A DNA stretch of 64,000 bases from positions 1-64,000 of the forward strand of contig MTNP01000049.1 of assembly GCA_002011475.1 (NCBI GenBank), in the 5' to 3' direction. Source of the stretch: Dehalococcoides sp. JdFR-54. Lineage in GTDB: Bacteria > Chloroflexota > Dehalococcoidia > JdFR-54. Below the pieces are notes generated by a model that ran no database searches, was not told the DNA's origin, and worked only from the letters and a program-made list of their open reading frames with translations. The position numbers were made by a program, and so were the translations under genes. Below, one piece after another: positions 40,161-47,968 of this stretch; position 1 is the first letter of the stretch; the number at the start of each line of letters is the position of its first letter.

Positions 40161-41094
40161 GTGTGGAGCGGCGGCGTGCCAAGGTAGATCGCCAGCACCC
40201 GTCGCTCTCAGTGGTATGTCAGTGCAAGCTGCTGGATATTAGCCGCTCCGGGCTGTACTACCAGCCTGTGGGGTCTCTGAGGAGGATCTGAAGCTTATGA
40301 AGCTCATTGACCGGGGGTATCTGATCACGCCCTTCTACGGGGCACGCCGGATGGTCGTGTGGCTGAGGAAGCAGGGGTATACCGTCAACCGGAAACGTGT
40401 TCGACGCCTCATGCGGCTGATGGGGATCAAGGCCATCTACCGGTCCCCCAGGACCAGCAAGCCGGCCCCCGGTCATAAGGTCTATGCCTACTTGCTGGGT
40501 GGTGTAGAGGTTACGCGGTCGAACCAGGTCTGGTCAGCAGACATCAGCTACATCCCCATGGCAAAAGGGTTTCTCTTCCTGGTGGCCATCATCGACTGGT
40601 ACAGCCGGTATGTGCTCTCTTGGAGGTTATCCAATACCCTGGATGTGGCCTTCTGTGTCGAAGCCCTGGATGAGGCACTGAGAAGGGGTACACCGGAGAT
40701 ATTCAATACCGACCAGGGGAGCCAGTTCACCGGTGAGGCCTTCACCGGTCTCCTGGAGCGATGGGGAGTGAAGATCAGCATGGATGGGAAGGGGAGCTAC
40801 AGCGATAACCTGTTCATCGAGAGGCTGTGGAGGACGGTGAAATATGAAGAGGTGTACCTGAAAGCCTATCAGAGTGGAAGGGAGGCCAGAGTCGGGATCG
40901 GTAACTACTTTCGCTTCTACAACACCGAGCCCCACCAGGCTCTGGGATACCGGACACCGGCCGAGGTATTCAGCTCAAGCCCACTGGAAGATGCCAATGG
41001 AGATATGGTAGAATCACCCAGACCCGTTACATCAAGTGGTACCCTGAGGATGGCAGGATCCGACCTTAGCATAGCCTCTATCCTGTCCAAGTGA
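40157..41094 (+). pseudogene. IS3-family transposase OrfB, apparently frameshifted near 40275
   Basis: Frame from 40157 reads LSVERRRAKVDRQHPSLSVVCQCKLLDISRSGLYYQPVG, then stops; the remainder (EEDLKLMKLIDRGYLITPFYGARR... DDE core) is in another frame. Confidence 0.75.
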
Positions 41095-41108
41095 TGGGGT
41101 CCACCTCA

Positions 41109-41133
41109 AGGTAAAACTTTCGAGAAGACCTTC
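41109..41133. repeat. Island repeat, copy C (right part beyond the IS)
   Basis: AGGTAAAACTTTCGAGAAGACCTTCGTGTTAG continues the core interrupted at 39794. Confidence 0.8.
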
Positions 41134-41150
41134 GTGTTAGTATGATGTCA

Positions 41151-42269
41151 TTAAGGCTGTAGGTCTTCGGGCTTCCAAGGGAAGGAGACATATTCAACCG
41201 AACCGTATCGCACTACCCCTCCCTTTTTATTCTTCTGCTTGTACCTGCCGACTATTAGGTCAAAGGGAATGTTTATCAGCGCATCTGCGGCTGCCTTTAT
41301 TGAAGCCACGCAATCCCATGCCCACTGTTCTCCGTTATCATTCAGTGTCGACCATACTTCGGCCCACTCCGGTTCCCACTCATCTACTCCAGAGAAAAAC
41401 ACGATAGCCCGAGTGGCGCGGATTTGCTTCGTGTTCATGAAGTCCTTGATCTGTTTAAGCTTCCCCATCAATTCGCCCTGGAGCTTAGACAAACAAAGCA
41501 TTACCGTTTCTCTCGGGCTAAGCATACCTGCCAAAGTTGAAGACACCCTACCTACGCGTATAGTTTTACTGCGCTTCACCTCAAAAAGACCGCCCAGAAT
41601 CTCTATTGCCGCGTTTTCATTACATCCCAGATATTGTTCTAACAAGAAAAGCAACGTTTCCGTAAGTTCACACCGGGTTCTCTCCAACCATATATCACGA
41701 TCCTGCAACACTGCATCCCGCTCTTGGTCATACTTGTTTCCCGTCTCAACCTGTAAGCCGAAGCGAGTCAACCCATCTGTTTTCAGAGCTAGACCCTCAA
41801 GCTGTTCAGCGACGAAATAGAGTAAGTAATCCCTCGTCCGAAAATGTTTCGCCTCTGCTAGGACAACCTTACCTTGCCTTTTCATAAGAAAGTCAGGTGT
41901 TCGATGGCTCTGCTCCACTTTCAATTTTTCGATTTCCTGGTAACCACGAATGCGGGCCCAGCGAGCTAGTCTAACCTCAGCCAGGGCATCAAATAATCGT
42001 TCATCGTAGTCGAGCTCGGTCCCCTGGAGAACGTTGAAGATGTCCTCCGAGTTGGGAATAGCGTTTAGTCGGGCCTCGCTGAATGTATTCTCTAAGTCTC
42101 CAAGCCAAATGGAGTCCCTGAGAACGTACCTAATAATCCTATTCTCATACCAACTGTCTCCTTGAAGGCGCTTTGTTAATGACGGCGCCAAGTACCTGTT
42201 GAGCAATGGGAACCGCCCAATCTTGTTGGAGAATTGTTTACGAGCTGATCCACTATCAAAGGTGCTCAT
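41151..42269 (-). CDS. putative PD-(D/E)XK nuclease-like protein
   Basis: RTPDFLMKRQGKVVLAEAKHF fits D-x(n)-E-x-K; start likely MSTFDSGSARKQF at 42269. Confidence 0.55.
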   Translation of the reverse strand: MSTFDSGSARKQFSNKIGRFPLLNRYLAPSLTKRLQGDSWYENRIIRYVLRDSIWLGDLENTFSEARLNAIPNSEDIFNVLQGTELDYDERLFDALAEVRLARWARIRGYQEIEKLKVEQSHRTPDFLMKRQGKVVLAEAKHFRTRDYLLYFVAEQLEGLALKTDGLTRFGLQVETGNKYDQERDAVLQDRDIWLERTRCELTETLLFLLEQYLGCNENAAIEILGGLFEVKRSKTIRVGRVSSTLAGMLSPRETVMLCLSKLQGELMGKLKQIKDFMNTKQIRATRAIVFFSGVDEWEPEWAEVWSTLNDNGEQWAWDCVASIKAAADALINIPFDLIVGRYKQKNKKGGVVRYGSVEYVSFPWKPEDLQP

Positions 42270-42309
42270 GGCTCCGGAGTACTCAGTTTCTCTCTCTGGC
42301 AATATCTTT

Positions 42310-43059
42310 TCATCGACTTGCGAGTTCCAGGGTGGCTGCCATCCTAGCCGGAAAGTCACGCCATGATTCAGGCTGAATGGAATCCACTAATTGGTGCCAC
42401 CTATGATGCCATTCAACCGGTGCATCCAGTATAGCGTCCAGAAACGATTCAGAGAGAACCAGCGGAAGCTGGTCTATTAAGTCCATCACCTTCAGCTTGG
42501 ACACCTTCAGGGTGATCCCGCTACCTATACCGAGCTCAGTTTCTATAGCAGCCGTAGCGTGCCCCTCACTTTCAACGCTAAGGATGTTATTTACTGACAC
42601 GCTAACTAAGGCAGCACGTCCGTTTTTTGCAAGTGAGGATTCTGTCACGCCCCACCTACCTCTGTAGGCAAGTCGAGCCTGCCCCAGTAGCTCCATATAC
42701 ACAGAGTAGAAACACCCGAGTCTCAGCCCGATGGTCTTCCGAGGATCGCTTTTATCTATGTGCCAGTGTTTTTCCTTTGCAGTGTGCCCATCGTACCAAT
42801 CCCTGTAAGGCCCGATGCGCAATAGCTTGTTCAGCCAGCTCTTCCGGCAGACGATGCATTCTACGACGTCGATTTGCCTCATGAACCCCTTGGAAGGCAC
42901 TAGCATCTGTGGATCTTTTCTGGTTTGTCTACCGGAGCCGAGGGCCATCGTTACATACTTGATTCCGTTGAGTGATAGCCCATGTTTTCTTAGCAGAGCA
43001 AGTTCGCTCTCGTCGAGATACAGTTGGTGGAGGACATTACTGCTTCGTGAGCACCACAT
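42310..43059 (-). CDS. hypothetical protein
   Basis: 249-aa ORF just upstream of the nuclease-like gene. Confidence 0.6.
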   Translation of the reverse strand: MWCSRSSNVLHQLYLDESELALLRKHGLSLNGIKYVTMALGSGRQTRKDPQMLVPSKGFMRQIDVVECIVCRKSWLNKLLRIGPYRDWYDGHTAKEKHWHIDKSDPRKTIGLRLGCFYSVYMELLGQARLAYRGRWGVTESSLAKNGRAALVSVSVNNILSVESEGHATAAIETELGIGSGITLKVSKLKVMDLIDQLPLVLSESFLDAILDAPVEWHHRWHQLVDSIQPESWRDFPARMAATLELASR

Positions 43060-43127
43060 AGCTAAATCTTATCATAGCTACGCATCTGGGTCGAGCGCTG
43101 CTTGCAGGAATTTCACAAAAGTTTACT

Positions 43128-43165
43128 GGCTCCCCGCGTAGGGGGAAAATCCGAACTTTTTTCAC
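43128..43165. repeat. Island intergenic repeat, copy E
   Basis: GGCTCCCCGCGTAGGGGGAAAATCCGAACTT, like copy A. Confidence 0.65.
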
Positions 43166-43239
43166 GGTTTGGTTTATTGTAGCTATAGCGAGTAAAAAGC
43201 GGAAGGGTGAGCAGTCTTTATTTTCTCTGAAGTTGCGCT

Positions 43240-43869
43240 TCATCTTTCAAGCCACGGCTCCGTCACTCGCCATGTAATCTTACGGCAGATCGCCGGTTCA
43301 GGGTAGGCACCGAGGTCGTACAGCTCATAATCCCCAAACTGTGTTGGCTTTTCCTGATAACACGCTTGAACAGCCTCTTTGATTATTTCGGCGTCGGTCT
43401 CATTTACTAAGTCAACCAGTGTAACTTGGCTTCGAAACCGCTCGATGGAAGGGATCGTGCTGTTAAAAACATAGGCAGTGGGCGCCCTTGTGCCAATTAT
43501 AGCTTTATTTTTGTCCACACCGTTATTTATGAGTGCCTTCAGTGCATCCCCGGGCAAGTGACCTTCTGACTCTGCGGCGCATAGCACCAAATACCGGATA
43601 TTCGGATTTGCCACGATATTCGCTACTATCTTTTCTATGCCTATGTTTTCGGTCTGCAACATGCCAGCGAGGGCAGCCCCATTTTCAATTGTTATTCTAA
43701 CGATGCGCTCAAGCTCCGGCGGTATCGCATAATCAAATGTATTGAGAATGGCAACCACGGCAACGGGAGAGTAATCATTCCCACGCAGGTATCTTCCATC
43801 CTCAGGCGGATATCCTGGTGGCGGCTTCACCTTCAATACCTTTTCAGGGCTTTTCCATTCAGTCATCAC
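43240..43869 (-). CDS. MtrA-like protein (corrinoid-binding subunit of tetrahydromethanopterin S-methyltransferase family)
   Basis: PPEDGRYLRGNDYSPVAVVAILNT, GAALAGMLQTENIGIEKIVANIVANPNIRYLVLCAAESEGHLPGDALKALINNGVD; no C-terminal TM. Confidence 0.85.
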   Translation of the reverse strand: MMTEWKSPEKVLKVKPPPGYPPEDGRYLRGNDYSPVAVVAILNTFDYAIPPELERIVRITIENGAALAGMLQTENIGIEKIVANIVANPNIRYLVLCAAESEGHLPGDALKALINNGVDKNKAIIGTRAPTAYVFNSTIPSIERFRSQVTLVDLVNETDAEIIKEAVQACYQEKPTQFGDYELYDLGAYPEPAICRKITWRVTEPWLER

Positions 43870-44531
43870 TTTATGAGCGGGTGTCCCACCTTCTTCAGGT
43901 GCTCTTTCAGCTTTGGCACAGTTGCAGCCTCTGCCTCAGTCGCTATCTTACCCCTTATATCCTCAGGGATGACCTCGGAAACCTGTTCCTTTAAGGAGCT
44001 AGAAATCCACGCGACTCTGCTCCACCCACCATCTGCCTTAAGGAACTTCGGCGACTTCAGGTAGTCCACCGATATTCCTAGGTAACCCTCTTGTTGTTCG
44101 CCACCACCTGTCCGCTTTCTCAAGGCTGCCGCAGTGGTGCCGAAGATCCTTCCTTCAAATTTCCTGTCGACTATGGCGATCCCATTGACCCCCTTCAGAT
44201 AGAATGCAATGACCCCAAAGCATCCACAGGAGGCATGAGGAAAGCCGAACATGCTGTGAAGGAAGTATCTGCTATGCTTTCCGTTGGATCTCGCCGTCAC
44301 AGCATTATTTACCCCGCTATACTCTCCTCTAGCTGGATCCAGGCACTCACCTTTCTCAAACTGTGACAGATACTCGTCCTTGCCTTCGTTTATCTTCTCC
44401 TGATAGGTTTGGTACAGGCAGCCACAGCACCCAGGTCTCTCTGGGGTTATGATGCACACATGGTTTGGGGCAAAACGCTGACACTGAGTGTGGGCAAAGA
44501 AGACTTTGGCCTCTTCTTCCTTCATCTTCAC
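43866..44531 (-). CDS. Stand-alone acetyl-CoA synthase / acetyl-CoA decarbonylase beta-subunit (CdhC/AcsB) A-cluster domain
   Basis: FAHTQCQRFAPNHVCIITPERPGCCGC, GEYSGVNNAVT, FPHASCGCFGVIAFYL, FLKADGGWSRVAWISSSLKEQVSEVIPEDIRGKIATE; ATGA overlap with the MtrA-like gene. Confidence 0.85.
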   Translation of the reverse strand: MKMKEEEAKVFFAHTQCQRFAPNHVCIITPERPGCCGCLYQTYQEKINEGKDEYLSQFEKGECLDPARGEYSGVNNAVTARSNGKHSRYFLHSMFGFPHASCGCFGVIAFYLKGVNGIAIVDRKFEGRIFGTTAAALRKRTGGGEQQEGYLGISVDYLKSPKFLKADGGWSRVAWISSSLKEQVSEVIPEDIRGKIATEAEAATVPKLKEHLKKVGHPLIK

Positions 44532-44637
44532 ACATCCTCCTTTATTTGGTCTCTATTTTATTCCGCTTAGTTGTTTCAAGCAAGAAGTTGCTTGGCCATT
44601 TCGAACCCTTGTTTTACGCCTGGGCAATTCCAATGAC

Positions 44638-44700
44638 TGAGTTCGGGTCATTTCGTATCTAATTAGGTTCGTAAAAGCCAAAATCGCTCCCCATGCAGCA
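44638..44700. repeat. Island repeat, copy F (overlaps SEC-C 3' end)
   Basis: GAGTTCGGGTCATTTCGTATCTAATTAGGTTCGTAAAAGCCAAAATCGCTCCCCAT aligns with copy B. Confidence 0.65.
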
Positions 44701-44904
44701 TTTCTTGTATTTTTTACCACTCCCGCAAGGACACGGATCGTTTCTGCCGACCCCTTTCATATTCAGGCCTGCCAACTGACAGAATTTACAGATCCAGTCT
44801 ACATGGTTTCTTAACTTATTATCTCCTATTTGTTGTTGTACAACAAGAAGCAAGGTAAAAACTTGAGTAGATAGAAATTGAGAGTAGAGGTTAAAGCTCA
44901 CCAT
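44659..44904 (-). CDS. SEC-C motif small protein, possibly a remnant of a larger protein
   Basis: [20 protein letters not shown]. Confidence 0.65.
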   Translation of the reverse strand: MVSFNLYSQFLSTQVFTLLLVVQQQIGDNKLRNHVDWICKFCQLAGLNMKGVGRNDPCPCGSGKKYKKCCMGSDFGFYEPN

Positions 44905-44934
44905 TTAGGATAAAAGGTAAAACTTTTGAAAAGA
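44895..44934. repeat. Island intergenic repeat, copy G
   Basis: GCTCACCATTTAGGATAAAAGGTAAAACTTTTGAAAAGAG. Confidence 0.8.
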
Positions 44935-44947
44935 GTTTTGAATTAGC

Positions 44948-45739
44948 CTATTGATCCACCGCACAACTCTCGATGTCAGCTAGCAGTCTGTCTACGAAAC
45001 CAACAGTAGACCAAGCCCACGACCATTCTGTACTGGGGTCAAGCTGATGGTGATAAGGATTCCGAAGGTAAGAAACTATACCCAGCATTATTCGGTGAAA
45101 CGCGATTCGCTCATGTTTTTTGGTGCTGATGACCAAAACTGGATTGTCTGGCGAGAATAGTTTGTTGACTAGGTTTTCACCGGTCTGGTCAGCGCTGCTC
45201 GGAATCAAGCGAGCCAATCTTTCATGTGGGACCCTACTCCGAATGCGGTTTTCCAATACAGTAGTTGCTTCTCGGATCACTCTGTCATAATAACCTGGAG
45301 CTCTGAGTAGGTCGGAACAACGGCCCTCCAGTTCAGCATCTTTGATTACTAAAACAGGTATAGGCTGTTTCGGAGGCCATAGCCCCGCTTCTATAGCGCC
45401 CAACGCTCTATTCAACAATGTAGTGACAGCGGCTTTGAAATCGCGGAAATTGTGTGGCATTTCATTATTCCCACCCAGCAATGCAGTGGATAACAAGTCT
45501 CGATGGGAGACTCTTGGTGTGTAGGCGAATTTGGGTAAGACGATGACTCCATCACCAATAACCTCTAAGATGATTTTCGTTACTTGGGGTTCTTGTTTCT
45601 GTAGTTGTGCACGAAGGGAGTCAAGACGTTCACGTCTTTGCTCACCGAATATCTCGTCAGCATATTCACTGAATATTTTGAGAAAGGACTCCAGTGTATC
45701 TTTGACCTGTTGCGCACGTGTTTGCTCATCCATTGTCAT
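44948..45739 (-). CDS. putative TIGR02391/Ymh-like protein
   Basis: VIREATTVLENRIRS...LVNKLFSPDNPVL...AFHRIMLGIVSYLRNPYHHQLD; start likely near 45739. Confidence 0.55.
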   Translation of the reverse strand: MTMDEQTRAQQVKDTLESFLKIFSEYADEIFGEQRRERLDSLRAQLQKQEPQVTKIILEVIGDGVIVLPKFAYTPRVSHRDLLSTALLGGNNEMPHNFRDFKAAVTTLLNRALGAIEAGLWPPKQPIPVLVIKDAELEGRCSDLLRAPGYYDRVIREATTVLENRIRSRVPHERLARLIPSSADQTGENLVNKLFSPDNPVLVISTKKHERIAFHRIMLGIVSYLRNPYHHQLDPSTEWSWAWSTVGFVDRLLADIESCAVDQ

Positions 45740-45742
45740 TAA

Positions 45743-45796
45743 GCTCCCCCGTTCAGGATAAAAAGGTAAAACCAAGACCTTTGAAAAGACCTTCGT
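45743..45796. repeat. Island intergenic repeat, copy H
   Basis: GCTCCCCCGTTCAGGATAAAAAGGTAAAACCAAGACCTTTGAAAAGACCTTCG. Confidence 0.7.
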
Positions 45797-45858
45797 ATTG
45801 GCATATTGAGAGGGGCCATATCAATGAGTCCGACAGGTATCCCCTAATGTAGACTCTC

Positions 45859-47565
45859 TCACTCTTGATACACCAGAACCTTTTTGATCGTGTCAAATAT
45901 CATTTCTCTCCTGGCATCAACAAACTCTTCAAAGTGGTCAGGCTTGTGCAGCTGACGATCTTTCGGTATCAAATATCGTTCAAAGAAGTCGGGCTTATCC
46001 CTAAGAATCTGTGGGAAATACTCTTCCGGGAGAGCGTTTGTCTTCGACTTGTTCAAGCTACTTTCAAGGAACATGTAGTTGCCAATGTTGTTAACGAGCC
46101 GGTGGGGGTATTTATAGGGTGCTAATAGCATTTTGCTTTTTGGGAAGATATGGTCAATCTCAGGCACGTTGCCATTTAACTGGGGCTGGAAGTTCACTAT
46201 TTCGTTGTTGAATAGATACACTAGGTTGAGGATTATATAGGAATTACCATCAATAATATCGGCGTCAACGTCAGTCGTTCTGCCTCTGTTCTTGATAAAT
46301 GCCTCTAATTCAGAATGAGGGAAGTAGTCAACTGAGGAATAGTTTCTTATGACGTTTACGCAGCCGTCGATAATCGTGTCCGCTTGGCCACTAAAGTTCG
46401 CGTTTAACAAGGTCTTGTAAAGCCAGACCTGCATATTATGTTTGATTCTAGCAGAATTCGGTCGGCAATTGTGGATGTATGCGAAGTAGATAATTGGGAT
46501 CAGGGCATTGTAGCTTGGGAGCAAGTCGTCAGAGGTAATTCGAGCATACGCCAGAAAGTCAGCCAGGTATTTGAAGCTTTTCAGGATACGTTGCCAGTTA
46601 TCCCGTACAGCTGCTAGATTCCTTTCCCCTTCAGGTCCCTTAAACTTCTCTACTTGGTATCGCGCTCCCTTTTCCAAAACGACCAACGCCGTTTTCAAGA
46701 TGAAGTCTTTATCAAAATAGAATGCCCCGTTTTTGTTTAGCGTATTTATCAAATCCTCGAACTCTTCCTCGGCATCACCCCAGTTCAGCTTGATGAGCGA
46801 GAACATCAAATCGGATTTACTGAGGATTGTTCCCCCAGAATTTGTTCTGATGAAGATTTCTAGTACCTCGTTGTAATCAGTGAACTTTCCGGTAGTGCTG
46901 TCTATGGGATAATAGTAAATCAGTGGCAATTCGTTGAATATGTTCTTGACCTGGGACACGTTCTCCAAGACTTGTTCTTCTATCTCGCTATCAACTTCTA
47001 TTTCTTCCCGCATTCTGGTGAGAATCTTCCGCTGGATGGCGACGGCATTCTCGTCGCTCATCACAATTTCCTTCAGTGGCACCCAATACGCTCCGCCTCC
47101 ATTCCATTTTCTCGCTTCATCCCTGGTAGCGTACTCAAAATCGTATCTTAGCTCGTCCTTTCCGTCCTGGAATACTCCCTTCCCACTTAAGATATTGAAG
47201 TACAGCTCCTTGCCATTGTAAGTCCCCTTCAGCGCCATATAGAGAGTCTGAAGCCTCTGCTGCCCATCTAGGACAAGGGTCTTTTCCCTGTCCCTTAATT
47301 CGCTGGATTTTAGATAGGTCTCCTTCACGTTCATACCATCCCTATAGTCGTCAACAAACCGCCTGACCTGAATGTCGTCTCTGGTGACCCAAAACAGAAA
47401 CGTGCTAAACGGATAGCCCCTTAAGACAGAATCAAAGAATTTCTTCACCTGATTGTGAGTCCTGTCCTGCTTCCAGACGAAAGGTCTCTGAATATGTGGC
47501 AGCAATAGCTTTCTCTCGTCCATCATTTGGACAGCTTTCCTAATGGTCATGCTCTCGTATTTCAT
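45859..47565 (-). CDS. DUF262 family protein (GmrSD-like, C-terminal HNH-like)
   Basis: LLPHIQRPFVWKQDR, LVLDGQQRLQTLYMALKG, EIDHIFPKSK...NIGNYMFLESSLNKSK. Confidence 0.88.
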   Translation of the reverse strand: MKYESMTIRKAVQMMDERKLLLPHIQRPFVWKQDRTHNQVKKFFDSVLRGYPFSTFLFWVTRDDIQVRRFVDDYRDGMNVKETYLKSSELRDREKTLVLDGQQRLQTLYMALKGTYNGKELYFNILSGKGVFQDGKDELRYDFEYATRDEARKWNGGGAYWVPLKEIVMSDENAVAIQRKILTRMREEIEVDSEIEEQVLENVSQVKNIFNELPLIYYYPIDSTTGKFTDYNEVLEIFIRTNSGGTILSKSDLMFSLIKLNWGDAEEEFEDLINTLNKNGAFYFDKDFILKTALVVLEKGARYQVEKFKGPEGERNLAAVRDNWQRILKSFKYLADFLAYARITSDDLLPSYNALIPIIYFAYIHNCRPNSARIKHNMQVWLYKTLLNANFSGQADTIIDGCVNVIRNYSSVDYFPHSELEAFIKNRGRTTDVDADIIDGNSYIILNLVYLFNNEIVNFQPQLNGNVPEIDHIFPKSKMLLAPYKYPHRLVNNIGNYMFLESSLNKSKTNALPEEYFPQILRDKPDFFERYLIPKDRQLHKPDHFEEFVDARREMIFDTIKKVLVYQE

Positions 47566-47593
47566 CCCGGACCTCCAGAACTCGTCTCCAATC

Positions 47594-47965
47594 TCATACT
47601 CTCTCCGTGTACAAATGTCCGGGGGCCTCAGGCACCAGCATCCCGAATATGGAGTGAGCTTGTATCTCGCTGCCTTTATACACTAGCTTAGGGCGCTCCC
47701 CATAGGTTAGCTTATCCACAGCGAAGATAAGCTCGGCTTTGCGGTTGAAGAGGAAATTCTCTGCGTCCTGTAGCGCCTTTCTTAGCTCTGTGCCGAGCGA
47801 AGGATAATGATAGAGCATGTAGTCCAGACCCTCAATCTTAACCCGCTCGGTTTCGATAAAGCGCTGGTGAAGAAGTTGGATGAAGCGAACTATGCTCAGC
47901 CGCCTGTCAAAGCTTTCGTCCTTGAGCCTTGCTGCCTCGATGAGATGAATACCTGGCTTGTCCAT
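47594..47965 (-). CDS. hypothetical protein between DUF262 and methylase genes
   Basis: 123-aa ORF, 3 nt from the methylase stop. Confidence 0.65.
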   Translation of the reverse strand: MDKPGIHLIEAARLKDESFDRRLSIVRFIQLLHQRFIETERVKIEGLDYMLYHYPSLGTELRKALQDAENFLFNRKAELIFAVDKLTYGERPKLVYKGSEIQAHSIFGMLVPEAPGHLYTERV

Positions 47966-47968
47966 CCC

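Larger units (their letters stand above)
39795..41108 (+). mobile_element. IS3-family insertion sequence
   Basis: Ends TGAGGTGGTCCCC.../...GGGGTCCACCTCA (TG..CA); flanking AGG direct repeats (39792-39794 and 41109-41111); OrfA HTH and OrfB DDE integrase. Confidence 0.88.

Noticed and set aside
36831-45796. Integron attC array interpretation of the island repeats
   Set aside because: No convincing paired GTTRRRY/RYYYAAC core sites and no recognisable IntI in the window; kept only as a cassette-like analogy.
36831-45796. CRISPR array interpretation
   Set aside because: Copies are kilobases apart, contain genes between them, vary in length, and no cas genes are present.
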